Both the position numbers and the translations under genes were made by a program. The notes beneath the pieces were generated by a model, which saw only the letters and a program-made list of their open reading frames with translations, was not told where the DNA came from and did not search any database. From Pseudomonas sp. Irchel 3A7 (GTDB lineage: Bacteria; Pseudomonadota; Gammaproteobacteria; Pseudomonadales; Pseudomonadaceae), in the NCBI RefSeq assembly GCF_900187565.1, contig NZ_FYED01000010.1, positions 124,001 through 188,000 of the forward strand: DNA of 64,000 bases. The letters run 5' to 3'. This document shows, in pieces, positions 26,522-36,029 of this stretch (within the stretch, counting starts at the first letter, position 1; every line of letters begins with the position of its first letter).

Positions 26522-28381
26522 ATGCTTCGTGCGTTTGAACGAAGACTCGATCCCTTTCCTCCCGACGAGGTACCACCGCCACCCGAAGGCCTGGCTCGGT
26601 TCCTGTGGGCCTGTACGCGGGGCGCCCGCGGTTACATCCTGATGTTTGCGCTGCTCAGTGCCGGCGTGTCGATTTACGAAGCCTGGCTGTTTTCCTTCCT
26701 CGGCCAGGTCGTGGACCTGCTCTCGACCTGGCAGGCAGGCGGTGAAGCGGCTGCGCAGGAAAGTCGGGTGTTGTGGGGCATGGGCATCGTCATGGTGACC
26801 AGCGTCGGGCTGGTGGCGTTGCGTACCATGGTGCAACACCAGATATTGGCGATTAACTTGCCGTTGCGGCTGCGCTGGGACTTCCATCGCCTGATGCTGC
26901 GGCAAAGCCTTTCGTTTTTTTCCGATGAGTTTTCCGGCCGGGTCACGACCAAGGTGATGCAGACGGCGCTGGCGGTGCGCGACCTGTTGTTCACCCTGAT
27001 CGAGATCGCACCCGGGATCGGCGTGTATTTCATTGCGATCATCGCGCTGGCCGGCGGCTTCGCTTTGAAACTGATGCTGCCTTTCGTTGCCTGGGTCGTG
27101 TTGTTCGGGCTGGCCATGGGGTACTTCGTGCCTCGCCTGGGGAAAGTCGGCCAGGAACAGGCCAATGCGCGGTCGATGATGACCGGGCGTATCTCGGACG
27201 CCTACACCAACATCACGACGGTGAAGCTGTTCTCCCACTCCAATCGTGAAGCGCACTTCGCGCGTGCGGCGATGGAGGATTTCAAGCAGACCGGCTTTCG
27301 CCAGATGCGCCTGGTCAGCCAGTTCGAGATCGTCAACCAGGCGTTGGTGGTGGCGTTGATCATGGCAGCCGGTGGCTATGCGCTGTGGCTATGGCATCAG
27401 GGACAGGTCGGCGCGGGTGCCGTGGCGGCCATCACCGCCATGGCGTTGCGTATCAATGGCATGTCGCACTGGATCATGTGGCAAATGACCTCGCTGTTCG
27501 AGAGCATCGGCACCGTGCAGGATGGCATGGAGACCCTTACCCGCGGGCCAAAAGTGAAGGACGCGCCGGACGCGGGCGTGCTGGTGACCTCCGGTGGCGC
27601 GGTCACCTTCGATAACGTGAGCTTCAATTACAACGGCGAACGCCAGGTGCTCGATGGCCTGAGCCTGAGCATCCGTGCGGGCGAAAAAATCGGCCTGGTC
27701 GGCCGCTCTGGCGCCGGCAAGTCCACGTTGATCAACTTGCTGCTGCGCTTTTATGACGTCGACAGCGGGGAGATTCGCATCGACGGCCAAAACATCGCAC
27801 ACGTGACGCAAGACAGCCTGCGCGGCGCCATCGGCATGGTCACCCAGGATACCTCCCTGCTGCACCGTTCCATTCGCGACAACATCGCCTACGGTCGTCC
27901 CGATGCGACCGACGCACAAATCCGCAACGCCGCCGCCAATGCCCAGGCCGATGAGTTCATCAGCCAACTGAGCGACCGGCAAGGCCATACCGGCTACGAC
28001 ACCCTCGTGGGTGAGCGTGGCATCAAACTGTCGGGCGGCCAGCGCCAACGCGTCGCGATTGCCCGGGTGATGCTCAAGAACGCCCCGATCCTGCTGCTTG
28101 ACGAGGCCACCAGCGCGCTGGACTCGGAAGTCGAAGTGGCCATTCAGGAAAGCCTCGATGAAATGATGCAGGGCAAGACCGTGATCGCCATCGCCCATCG
28201 ACTGTCCACGATTGCGGCCATGGACCGGCTCATCGTCATGGATGACGGCCGCATCATCGAACAGGGCACCCACGCCGAATTGCTCGCGAAGAACGGCGTT
28301 TATGCGCGGCTGTGGCAGCATCAAAGCGGCGGGTTCCTGGGGGAGGATCAGGGCGTGGTCGAGGCGATGGATCAGGCGTGA
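26522..28381 (+). CDS. ABC exporter, fused membrane and ATPase domains
   Basis: 619-residue type IV ABC half-transporter. A six-helix membrane domain fills about residues 25-335. The ATPase domain has Walker A GRSGAGKS (about 394-401), a Q-loop in MVTQDTSLL, signature LSGGQ (503-507), Walker B ILLLDEATSALD (about 523) and the H-loop AHRLST. It should work as a homodimer. ATG 26522 follows GGAG; a TTG at 26501 is also in frame but has no site. The substrate (lipid, peptide or drug) cannot be deduced; the arrangement resembles MsbA-like exporters. Confidence 0.9.
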   Translation: MLRAFERRLDPFPPDEVPPPPEGLARFLWACTRGARGYILMFALLSAGVSIYEAWLFSFLGQVVDLLSTWQAGGEAAAQESRVLWGMGIVMVTSVGLVALRTMVQHQILAINLPLRLRWDFHRLMLRQSLSFFSDEFSGRVTTKVMQTALAVRDLLFTLIEIAPGIGVYFIAIIALAGGFALKLMLPFVAWVVLFGLAMGYFVPRLGKVGQEQANARSMMTGRISDAYTNITTVKLFSHSNREAHFARAAMEDFKQTGFRQMRLVSQFEIVNQALVVALIMAAGGYALWLWHQGQVGAGAVAAITAMALRINGMSHWIMWQMTSLFESIGTVQDGMETLTRGPKVKDAPDAGVLVTSGGAVTFDNVSFNYNGERQVLDGLSLSIRAGEKIGLVGRSGAGKSTLINLLLRFYDVDSGEIRIDGQNIAHVTQDSLRGAIGMVTQDTSLLHRSIRDNIAYGRPDATDAQIRNAAANAQADEFISQLSDRQGHTGYDTLVGERGIKLSGGQRQRVAIARVMLKNAPILLLDEATSALDSEVEVAIQESLDEMMQGKTVIAIAHRLSTIAAMDRLIVMDDGRIIEQGTHAELLAKNGVYARLWQHQSGGFLGEDQGVVEAMDQA

Positions 28382-28428
28382 GCGTGATGGCGGTGTATTA
28401 ATTATTCCGGGTTACGCGCCCTGCGGTA

Positions 28429-29235
28429 CTAGCGATGGTTGCGATAGCGTTCGGTCAAGGACTGCACGCGGTTGACGTAGGATTGCGTCTCGGCGTAGGG
28501 AGGTACCCCGTTGTATTCGACCACGGACGCTTCGCCGGCGTTGTAACCTGCCAACGCCAGCATCTGGTTGCCGTTGAAGCGCTTGAGCAGCCAGGCCAGG
28601 TAGCGCACGCCGCCACGAATGTTTTGTCGTGCGTCGAACGGATTGTCCACGGCGAAGCGCTCGGCGGTGGCGGGCATCAACTGCATCAGCCCCTGGGCGC
28701 CTGCTTGGGAAATGGCGTTGGGGCGAAACGCCGATTCGGCGTGAATCACTGCGCGGACCAGCGCCCTGTCGACACCATAAAGACCTGAAGCGGCTTCGAT
28801 CTCCCGCCGATAGGATTGAGTGTCCAGGCGCAGCGAGGCGACCTTGAAATCCTTCGGCGCCATGCACAGATAGCAGCCCTTGATGTAATAGAGCTCAAGG
28901 ACATCGACCCGTGCGGAGATCCCGACGGGGCGCCGGCTCACATATTGACGAATCCCCCGGTGGATGAAGGTGTACACCCGGATCCGCACCGCGCCTGGGT
29001 CATCGTCTCGCACAATCCGTGGCTGGGCCAATGCCTTGGCGCCGACACTGGCGTCCGCCATGCCATTGAGGCGAGTGCAGCGGGCGCTGGCGATGGCTTG
29101 GCTGGTGTAGCTGATGGCTCCGTCCCTGGCTTGGCACTTGAACATGGCGCTGGCGCACAGTGGAGCGGCCAGCAAGGCCAGCTCGATGCCGCCAAGAAGG
29201 CTCTTGCGAGCCCATCGCCATGCTCTGGAACTCAT
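28429..29235 (-). CDS. Lytic transglycosylase (SLT domain)
   Basis: 268-residue periplasmic peptidoglycan lytic enzyme. A signal peptide at the N-terminus (cleavage near ASA, about residue 30) is followed by a DUF4124-like segment and a C-terminal SLT domain. The catalytic Glu is E167 in IHAESAF; family motifs AQGLMQLMPATA and LALAGYNAGE follow, then NGVPPYAET. It should cut the glycan strand to a 1,6-anhydro end. ATG 29235 is preferred to the preceding GTG because GGAG lies seven bases before it. It borders the accessory island to its right. Confidence 0.92.
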   Translation of the reverse strand: MSSRAWRWARKSLLGGIELALLAAPLCASAMFKCQARDGAISYTSQAIASARCTRLNGMADASVGAKALAQPRIVRDDDPGAVRIRVYTFIHRGIRQYVSRRPVGISARVDVLELYYIKGCYLCMAPKDFKVASLRLDTQSYRREIEAASGLYGVDRALVRAVIHAESAFRPNAISQAGAQGLMQLMPATAERFAVDNPFDARQNIRGGVRYLAWLLKRFNGNQMLALAGYNAGEASVVEYNGVPPYAETQSYVNRVQSLTERYRNHR

Positions 29236-29531
29236 CACATCGCTCCGTGTCGCAGGCGCCGATCAGGCCTGGGGCGCCTGGCCCGGGCGCTGCCTTTGGA
29301 GGGCGGGTTGCGGGTGACCGCCTTTTGTTCTGATAGTTATACCCCTTGTAACCGGCCTTGGAACTTGCGTTGACGTACCGGCTGCGGGCGTTCCAAGGCG
29401 AGGCGCAAGCCTGATTGCTCGCACGACGCGTCGGGTTGATCAAGTGGGCGTAAAAAGAGGTAGGTTTAAAGAGTGCTCAATGACTGCTTTTGGTCGGTAT
29501 GGGCAGTATCAATCGGCCACAGCTTTGCGAC
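29236..29531. other. Intergenic region at the left edge of the accessory island
   Basis: No gene is supported. It contains a possible hairpin caggcgcc / ggcgcctg around 29251-29282 and, at 29481-29520, a degenerate copy of the dispersed intergenic repeat (tgactgcttttggtcggt...). Confidence 0.5.
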
Positions 29532-31259
29532 TCAAGTCTTCGGCTTCCGGTTCCAGTAAGCGTCCCGAAGCGCCGTGAAAAGCGCGACGTCGCCATCGAA
29601 GAACCACTTGGCGCTCTCGGTATCCGGCAAGCGCGGCAACTGCGCATCTTGTGCAATCCCCAAAATTTCACGAGCTGCCCACGAACCGCAAGCCGCAATC
29701 CGCTGGACGTCGTCGCGGTGATGGGCAAGTACGTACTCGCGCCAATAAGGGATGTCTTTCAAAACGCACAGCACGATGTGACCCAACGAGTCGTAGTCGA
29801 CCCAGTTGTGCTCCGTCGGATGAACCTCGCCCCCAAGTCCTCGGCCGTCCAGGCTCCTCCAGTAGTCAGCGCCGTCACCGAGCAGCAGACGTTCAGCATT
29901 CCATGAGTCATTCAGCAGCGTATGCGCCCGGTTCAAATTGAAGCGGCCACGAAACTGCTGCTTGTCGGCGCACTCGTGCACGAATCGTTCGGTGAGCAGG
30001 TGCGCGTGCACGTCGAGCTGCCGGAGGTTATGCCCTTCGGGGGTCGACATGAACTGTGCATAGTCGAACTCATCAAAAAAGTGGCGCACTTGCTGGTGTC
30101 GGATATGCCCCAACTTCGATAACGTCGGGATGAGCGCCATCGAAACCTTCGACAGCCTTCGCGCGCAGGCCGCAAATTGGAGCACGGCCCTGAACTCTGG
30201 CGCAGCCAGAAAGGCCGTGAGTGAGAGTGCAATAAGTTTCTTGATCGGCGCCTCCAGATTGGCACCGGGTTGCTGGGCACCCAGCCAGGCAGGCATCCAA
30301 CTGGCCTCACGTCCTGACTTGCCGAACTCGATGAGGGTTCGTAAAGCCTGCGCCACGTAGTGGTCGTTCAAGTTCCCAGGATGGTCCGGAAACATCGCGT
30401 ACATCAACTCGAACGCGCCCGGCTTCGCCTTGTCCACCAAAGACTTGGCGACAACCCCCAGGCCGGACGCTGTCTGACTCGAAAAGAACTCGGTCGCAAC
30501 AATGTCTCTGATAGATGCCTGTTCAAGCGCGCTGCGCCACTGCGCGTCTTGATCAGTGGAGGGCTTCACCTTGCGCCAGTTGTCGTACACCTTCGTCCGC
30601 GCGTCCTGCACCCGCCGCTGCATGGCATCCGAAAACTCCTCAATTCGGCCAGGCGTCATCTCCAGTTGCAGGACGCGGCTGGCAACCCTGAGCGCGCGGC
30701 GCTTCTGGAAGAACCAAGCCTGCCACGGACCGAGTAGAGCCTGAAGCACGTGGAACTGCTCCGGCAGCTTTTTGACCTCCACGCGCGCGGCTGGCTTGGT
30801 GACGCTCTCATCGCGGTCGTACACCTCAAAGACTCGCCCGTCGCATAGCACAACGAGAGCAGCGTCGATTTCCGGATGCACCGCATACAGCAGCGCCTGT
30901 TGCAGTTCCGCTGAGGTGAATTTCAGCGGCTTGCGCTTAACCTTCTTAGCCTCAATGATCCAGAAGGCTTGTGACCACAAAGTCATTCGGTAGTCGATGA
31001 ACAAGTCGCCGTCGGCAACCTTCAGGTGCTTTTCACGCTGCGTGGAGAAATAGGTCTCCTTGGCATAGCCCAGGACTCGGATGACGGGGTCAATGATCTC
31101 CGCCCGGACGTCTTCCTCCGAATAGGTCGAGACGTCGTACTTCGAAATGCGCTCCAGCTCCGCCGTCTGCTCGGGGGTTAGCGGCCGTGGCGCCTTCGAA
31201 TGAAGCAGCAACTCGCTGATGTCAGCAGCGGTTTCGATTTGAGGGCGTTTAGTGGTCAT
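29532..31259 (-). CDS. Orphan HsdR N-terminal-like nuclease protein
   Basis: 575-residue protein whose N-terminal ~150 residues match the type I restriction enzyme R subunit N-terminal nuclease fold (HSDR_N): E54 in RAEIIDP, D89 in DLFIDYRM and E103-x-K105 in IIEAKK form the PD-(D/E)xK pattern. The motor domain of a real HsdR is absent; the remaining ~420 residues are helical and unrecognised, with many His and Trp near the end. No hsdM or hsdS lies nearby, so it is not a standard restriction system. A stand-alone defence nuclease or effector is possible. No clear ribosome site precedes ATG 31259. Confidence 0.75.
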   Translation of the reverse strand: MTTKRPQIETAADISELLLHSKAPRPLTPEQTAELERISKYDVSTYSEEDVRAEIIDPVIRVLGYAKETYFSTQREKHLKVADGDLFIDYRMTLWSQAFWIIEAKKVKRKPLKFTSAELQQALLYAVHPEIDAALVVLCDGRVFEVYDRDESVTKPAARVEVKKLPEQFHVLQALLGPWQAWFFQKRRALRVASRVLQLEMTPGRIEEFSDAMQRRVQDARTKVYDNWRKVKPSTDQDAQWRSALEQASIRDIVATEFFSSQTASGLGVVAKSLVDKAKPGAFELMYAMFPDHPGNLNDHYVAQALRTLIEFGKSGREASWMPAWLGAQQPGANLEAPIKKLIALSLTAFLAAPEFRAVLQFAACARRLSKVSMALIPTLSKLGHIRHQQVRHFFDEFDYAQFMSTPEGHNLRQLDVHAHLLTERFVHECADKQQFRGRFNLNRAHTLLNDSWNAERLLLGDGADYWRSLDGRGLGGEVHPTEHNWVDYDSLGHIVLCVLKDIPYWREYVLAHHRDDVQRIAACGSWAAREILGIAQDAQLPRLPDTESAKWFFDGDVALFTALRDAYWNRKPKT

Positions 31260-31315
31260 TTACATTCTACGAGAGTGGTTAGTATCGAATAGGTGCGGTC
31301 GACGGGCACAGAGCC

Positions 31316-31440
31316 TCGGTCGCACACGGGTGACCGGTTGAATCCACAACCGTTTACTGTCCTTGGCGACAGGCAACAACCGGCCAATAGCAGCCGGTCT
31401 CAACCGACGGAGAACAGCCAAAACCGCACACTCATAAGCG
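31316..31440. repeat. Degenerate copy of the dispersed intergenic repeat
   Basis: Contains gaccggttgaatccacaacc and gacaggcaacaaccggccaa then agcagccggtctcaacc. The first block is shared, inverted, with the copy at 43897-43960. Confidence 0.55.
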
Positions 31441-31451
31441 TTCGTCATTCT

Positions 31452-31829
31452 CTACGCAGACTCGTAAGTGAATGGCTCCAGCAAAATTTGAGGTTCGACC
31501 CACAACCTTAAACCGTAGGGAATTACCGAATACCCGTCGTATCGCCCAGGGAAAGTATTCGAAGCTGCAAACTCCAGGAATTTACCGCGCTTGTCATCAA
31601 CAACGCGGATACCGGGGCATCCGAGCATTGTGTATTTGATAATGGGGTTGGGTAGTGAAGCCTCACTCACGTGAATTTCCACATCAGATTCATATTGCCA
31701 AATTGTCAATTTCAGTCTGACAGTACCTTGCTCGATAACGTAACGGTGTGATGTTCCGGACTCACCCTCGGAGGGGAAGACGCCGAGTACGGCGATTAGA
31801 TCAAAAGGATCCCATGTTAAAAGGGGCAT
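31452..31829 (-). CDS. Hypothetical protein in accessory island
   Basis: 125-residue soluble protein, unrecognised. The sequence is rich in alternating hydrophobic strands (YVIEQGTVRLKLTIWQYESD, then IPYGLRLWVEPQILL), suggesting an all-beta fold of the size typical for immunity proteins or small effectors. An AAGGA lies seven bases before ATG 31829. It is separate from its neighbours by about 190 and 560 bases. Low GC compared with the core. Confidence 0.55.
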   Translation of the reverse strand: MPLLTWDPFDLIAVLGVFPSEGESGTSHRYVIEQGTVRLKLTIWQYESDVEIHVSEASLPNPIIKYTMLGCPGIRVVDDKRGKFLEFAASNTFPGRYDGYSVIPYGLRLWVEPQILLEPFTYESA

Positions 31830-32384
31830 AAAGCATCCTTTGCTGACATCACGATGAATTTGATCCCATTCTAATCATCAGCCATCTGTAACGCAGTTTT
31901 TCTCCAAGACGTCTTGGCCATAGGCTGGGCAATTTTTCGCAATCCTTCACCAAACGAACATTTGCGATCTGGAGGACTCTACGGTTTTTCCCCTCCGTCC
32001 GCTTAGGGTCGTTTGCAGCCGGTCATGAGAGGCAAAAAAAGGCCAAAAGCTGCCAGTCCTGAATCCACGTCTCTGTTGAGGCAGCTGGCTGCTAATCCCG
32101 TTTTCAGGACAATTGCATCACGCCTACGGTCTGCCAGTACAGCAAGCCCATGTGAGGGACCGAGACCTTACCTGCACAGGCATGATGGAGCAGGTAGAGA
32201 AATCGAGCGGCGCGCCGGATGTCTGTAAGAATTTTAGGCCGCGTCATTCTCTGGCATCTGGACACCGGGAGTGAACTGGGCGTCAACTAGATTTGATGCG
32301 TAAACTATTCGAAGTGGCTCTGCACCAAGCGGTACAGCGTCGCCAGATCGCTGTGAAACGTTTCGACTGGAGCAGTCTCGCGGT
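31830..32384. other. Gene-free stretch with degenerate repeat
   Basis: No convincing coding region on either strand. A degenerate copy of the dispersed repeat is at about 31999-32070 (gggtcgtttgcagccggtca ... aaggccaaaagctgcc). The remainder looks like decayed sequence. Confidence 0.45.
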
Positions 32385-32834
32385 TTATAGCGGCTTTTCA
32401 TCCTCTCCCGGTATTTCGGCGCCCTCAGCAGCGAATCTGATGAATCTAACGCTTGGAATTTGATTTTCGATGCTAGTAAGAGAGGTAGACAGCAGAACAT
32501 CTTCTGCTTGACTAACCTCGACAACTACAGTGATGTTGCTTGTTTCCAAGGCATCCCTGAGGAGTTGAACATTGGGGTTGCGCGCCAACTCTTCAAGTTT
32601 CGCGAGAACCTCGTCATGGCGTTGTTTGGCGGCGACCGCAGCCGACTTTCGATAATAGGCCGCAACAGCCTGACCAATAATAAAAAGCACGCCAGAAAGC
32701 AGTATTGTTTCTAACGCAAACTGCCTGTTAGACGTTAGTTCTTCAGGGCCTTCCAAAAAGAAATGCTGAATAAACTCATCGCCATTGCGAAATACTTCAC
32801 TAAACTCCACCATGTTATTTATAGTTACTTGCAT
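32385..32834 (-). CDS. Small membrane protein of an unknown two-gene module
   Basis: 149-residue protein with one strong hydrophobic segment (about residues 44-60, TILLSGVLFIIGQAVAAYY) followed by a Lys/Arg/Glu-rich helical region with coiled-coil character and a soluble C-terminus. Probably a single-pass inner-membrane protein. ATG 32834 has GAGGG upstream; an in-frame TTG at 32840 is less likely. It follows the 417-residue gene by 20 bases on the same strand. Function unknown. Confidence 0.65.
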   Translation of the reverse strand: MQVTINNMVEFSEVFRNGDEFIQHFFLEGPEELTSNRQFALETILLSGVLFIIGQAVAAYYRKSAAVAAKQRHDEVLAKLEELARNPNVQLLRDALETSNITVVVEVSQAEDVLLSTSLTSIENQIPSVRFIRFAAEGAEIPGEDEKPL

Positions 32835-32854
32835 TGCCAAGCCCTCAAAAAAGA

Positions 32855-34108
32855 TCAGATGGAATTATTTTGCCGGCGGAGCATTTTTAAAGCATATTCT
32901 TGGGGTGACTCAGCATCTAATCCAAGGTATGAGACAGCGGCAGCGACCTTGGCGCATGCGTTGGTTGCGGGGTGATCAAAACTTTGCAAGCGGTCCAACA
33001 GCACCGTAGGATGATACGGAAAGTTGCTAGAATTGAGCCCTTTCAGCATGTAAAGCGGTATATAATTGACAAGACACCTAAGATAGTTCTCACAAAGTTG
33101 TTTCGACATCATGCAAAATGCGAATCCGTGCATATCATAAATTCTTTTATAGAAAGTTAGACCACGCCCATATGGTGAATCCATGTCAGCTATGGCTGCC
33201 GCTATTTTAATAGGCAGCTGACTTATTGCTTCTTCCGGAGTCATAGCGAAATGTATTGAACATAACGGGACTTTTGAAATAATGTCTAGCGACAAGAAGC
33301 TGTGAAGCTCGGCCATTCCCTCATCAGTAGTCAACAGATGAAAGTTAAAAACGCTTTTTTTTCGAGCCGAGAGAGCGTGGACCTGCTTACTCATCTGATC
33401 TGACATAACACCTGCTCGAAAAAAAGCGACGTTGGCTACCACTTCTGCACTGTAGCCATCGAGGCGCTCGATCGCCGCTGCAGTTTGATAGCCAGCGAAT
33501 AGATGATCAATGCGCTGATGATCGTTCGCGCTGGTATCGAAGGCGTGGCGGTGTTGCGCAAGTATCGCGCACAAATCAGGTTTGAGACGTAAGGGTTGAT
33601 AGTGTTTGGAAATTTCATACTCGACTACGTCCTTCGGACTTATATTCGCTGCGACATAGCTTTCGTCCAAAATCCGTTCGTTAAGTATCATGCCGATTTG
33701 TATGTGCATTAGCTGGTTATCGACGGCTTTCTCAATCGCTAAAAAACCAACATCCAAGTCTTCTGGGGGAAGCTGTGTGCCAGTTATCTGAAGGCAGGTA
33801 TTTTTTATATATTCAGGCAGCTCGCCCTGATTATTGACCACGTAGACATTGAACGACCATTCAGACTTCAACTTATCCAGAATCTTCTGGTGATACTGTT
33901 CAAGTACATTCCCAATTAAACCTGGATGCGTCAACAAGGTTGCGAACGTTGGCAAACGCAAAAAAAGTGCCTTATTAGATACTTCCATTATTCCTGCAGG
34001 TAATGTGGACGCCCCTCGAGGCCAACCTGGAGCGATCGGGCAATAAAACTCAACAACAGGGGCAAGCGATCCCACAATAGGGTCTAGCTCGGAGTCTGGT
34101 CGGCTCAT
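32855..34108 (-). CDS. Unknown soluble protein of a two-gene module
   Basis: 417-residue protein I do not recognise. No signal peptide or membrane helix is obvious; it is mixed alpha/beta with scattered His and Cys. GGAG precedes ATG 34108. GC content is visibly below that of the core genes, as expected for acquired DNA. It forms a tight pair with the small membrane protein downstream. No nuclease, helicase, protease or NTPase motif could be found by eye, so a structural search would be needed to suggest a role. Confidence 0.65.
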   Translation of the reverse strand: MSRPDSELDPIVGSLAPVVEFYCPIAPGWPRGASTLPAGIMEVSNKALFLRLPTFATLLTHPGLIGNVLEQYHQKILDKLKSEWSFNVYVVNNQGELPEYIKNTCLQITGTQLPPEDLDVGFLAIEKAVDNQLMHIQIGMILNERILDESYVAANISPKDVVEYEISKHYQPLRLKPDLCAILAQHRHAFDTSANDHQRIDHLFAGYQTAAAIERLDGYSAEVVANVAFFRAGVMSDQMSKQVHALSARKKSVFNFHLLTTDEGMAELHSFLSLDIISKVPLCSIHFAMTPEEAISQLPIKIAAAIADMDSPYGRGLTFYKRIYDMHGFAFCMMSKQLCENYLRCLVNYIPLYMLKGLNSSNFPYHPTVLLDRLQSFDHPATNACAKVAAAVSYLGLDAESPQEYALKMLRRQNNSI

Positions 34109-34281
34109 ATGTTAGCTCCATGACTTCGCGTTGTTGTTGCCGCATGCAGTCATCCGTCCTCGGAACTGGCGAACATTCTGCATAACGAATCGTCAAAAGC
34201 GTATCAGGCCTTCACTATTTTTTTTCTAAGGGTAATCATAGACGCGATTCCGGAGGCGGTGCTCATTTTCTAAGGCGGTAC

Positions 34282-34611
34282 CTAATACTCATGGATTTCG
34301 GCAGTGAAGCGGTGAAAAGCTTCGGAGCTGGCCGAGTCGACATCGCACTCGCAGTCTACCGACGCCGTAGGCGCAAAAACGCTCGCAACAAAATAGCCGT
34401 CGAACCACTCCCTTGAGATCGTCATCTGCTGACCGATCAGTTCTTGCAAAACGTACTTGATGTCGGCGGTTGATGCCGCGTGCGGGTGATGTAGGTGCTC
34501 GTCGCAGGGTGCTATCGGCCAGAAGCAGCCGGTGGACGGAGCGATAGCAAATGAGTAGCTATGCTTGGTCTACTGCCGGTACTGATTGAGCAGATTGAGC
34601 TTTCCGTCCAT
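34282..34611 (-). pseudogene. Amber-interrupted small gene
   Basis: Reading the minus strand from ATG 34611 (MDGKLNLLNQYRQ), the frame meets one TAG at 34570-34572 and then continues open for 95 codons to TAG at 34282-34284, ending EAFHRFTAEIHEY. The downstream part has protein-like composition (FWPIAPCDEHLHHPHAAS, then ISREWFDGYFVASVF). A single CAG-to-TAG change would explain it. A shorter intact protein could start at the ATG at 34425 (47 residues). The family is not recognised. Confidence 0.5.
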
Positions 34612-34764
34612 GGTGTATAAACCCGTTCAGCGGTCACCCGACTGTCACAATGCCCAGCCTAGTCAGGATAGACGACAGAACAAGGAATGTTATCCACCAA
34701 GCCCGTGAAGGCGTTATCACCCACTTGGGGTCTATTTAGAGTTAGGCCCAAAGAGGAGTCCGCC

Positions 34765-35169
34765 ATGACCGTAGTCGATCGCCTCAGGTATTTGCGCGTC
34801 GTTCTAGTTTTGGCTGGCCTCGCGTGCCTTGCTCTCTACCCACTTATGTTGTTCTGGCCGTCCGGCTGGGCCTGGCACGTCGGTCACTCGGACTACCCGA
34901 TGATGATCGTTGGCATATACGCCACACTTGGCGTGTTCTTGATCCTGGCCGCACGTGATCCATTAGCCAATCTGAGCCTAATCTGGTTCACCGTGTGGTC
35001 TAGCGCCGTACACGGAGGAATCATGGCCGGCCAGGCGGTCACCCAGCCGGGGCAAATGGGGCACTTGGCAGGTGACGTGCCGGCGCTCTTCATCGTGGCG
35101 GTTGTCTTGGCCATCTTGACGCCCCGCTCGCAATTGGCCGCTCGGCCCCGGACACACAATGGGGCCTAA
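34765..35169 (+). CDS. Small four-helix membrane protein (DUF6632-like)
   Basis: 134-residue integral membrane protein with about four hydrophobic helices. The blocks YPMMIVGIYATLGVFLILAA and LIWFTVWSSAVHGGIM match the uncharacterised DUF6632 family found in many bacteria. ATG 34765 has GAGGAG at 34753-34758; an upstream in-frame start lacks one. GC is higher than in the flanking island genes. Function unknown. Confidence 0.75.
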   Translation: MTVVDRLRYLRVVLVLAGLACLALYPLMLFWPSGWAWHVGHSDYPMMIVGIYATLGVFLILAARDPLANLSLIWFTVWSSAVHGGIMAGQAVTQPGQMGHLAGDVPALFIVAVVLAILTPRSQLAARPRTHNGA

Positions 35170-35408
35170 GAGCAGGTTTGACTGTCAGGGTCGAGACGAA
35201 AATCGCGTTTCTACGCAAATTTTTGGTCTGGTGATCAACCAACGCCGACAGATTTTACGTAGCAACGCAGTCTTCAAGAATGTGCCCGCGTTTTTTCACA
35301 GCGTGGGGCGTTTTCTGCCTGTCACGACTGACCGGTTTGGGTCGATTAGCGACCACTACGCAATGCGATTGATCCACCCTTGTCCTCCCTCAACCTGGAG
35401 GACAAGCC
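35170..35408. other. Intergenic stretch before the recombinase
   Basis: No gene. A degenerate copy of the dispersed repeat is at about 35305-35360 (gttttctgcctgtcacgact gaccggtttgggtcga...). AACCTGGAGG supplies the ribosome site of the recombinase gene. Confidence 0.45.
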
Positions 35409-36029
35409 ATGAACACTATTGCTTTACATCGCCGTCAGCCTTGGAACAAGGGAAAGCTTGTAGGGCAGAAAGCCCCGCTCCGAGTCAGAGATATCTGGGC
35501 TATTCGGGTCAGGCTTCAGCTCGCGGAGAAGACACGGGATCTGGCTCTCTTCAACTTGGCCATCGACAGCAAACTGCGTGCCTGTGACTTAACCAAACTG
35601 CGAGTACGTGACATTGCGCATGGAAAGCATGTTTCGTCACGGGCCATCGTGATGCAGCAGAAAACTCAGCATCCAGTGCAGTTTGAAATTACTGAGCAAA
35701 CACGAACAATTCTGGAGGCTTGGATGCGTCAGGCGCATCTTCGCAGTGAGGACTTTCTGTTCCCGACGCGTTTGCACGGATCAGATCATCTCTCTACCAG
35801 GCAATACGCTCGAATAGTCAAAGCATGGGTAACAGCCATTGGACTTGACCCGACGATGTACGGTACCCACACGCTACGGCGAACCAAGGCTTCGTTGATC
35901 TATCGCAGGACCAAGAACTTGAGGGCAGTCCAACTCTTGCTTGGTCATACGAAGCTCGAAAGCACTGTCAGGTACTTGGGCATCGAGGTAGACGATGCTC
36001 TAGAAATGGCAGAGCAGACAGAAGTCTAA
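35409..36029 (+). CDS. Minimal tyrosine recombinase / integrase
   Basis: 206-residue site-specific recombinase consisting almost only of the catalytic domain. The full active site is present: R57 (KLRACDL), K85, H154-x-x-R157 (THTLRR), H180 (LLGHTKLE) and the nucleophile Y189. The usual N-terminal core-binding domain is missing apart from about 35 residues. Such short integrase-like proteins are frequent in pseudomonads, commonly beside accessory genes. It may have helped assemble this island, but no att repeats or tRNA gene were found next to it. Confidence 0.88.
   Translation: MNTIALHRRQPWNKGKLVGQKAPLRVRDIWAIRVRLQLAEKTRDLALFNLAIDSKLRACDLTKLRVRDIAHGKHVSSRAIVMQQKTQHPVQFEITEQTRTILEAWMRQAHLRSEDFLFPTRLHGSDHLSTRQYARIVKAWVTAIGLDPTMYGTHTLRRTKASLIYRRTKNLRAVQLLLGHTKLESTVRYLGIEVDDALEMAEQTEV

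Noticed and set aside
28429..29235. Type VI or phage lysozyme
   Set aside because: The SLT motifs and signal peptide fit a housekeeping lytic transglycosylase, and no phage genes are nearby.
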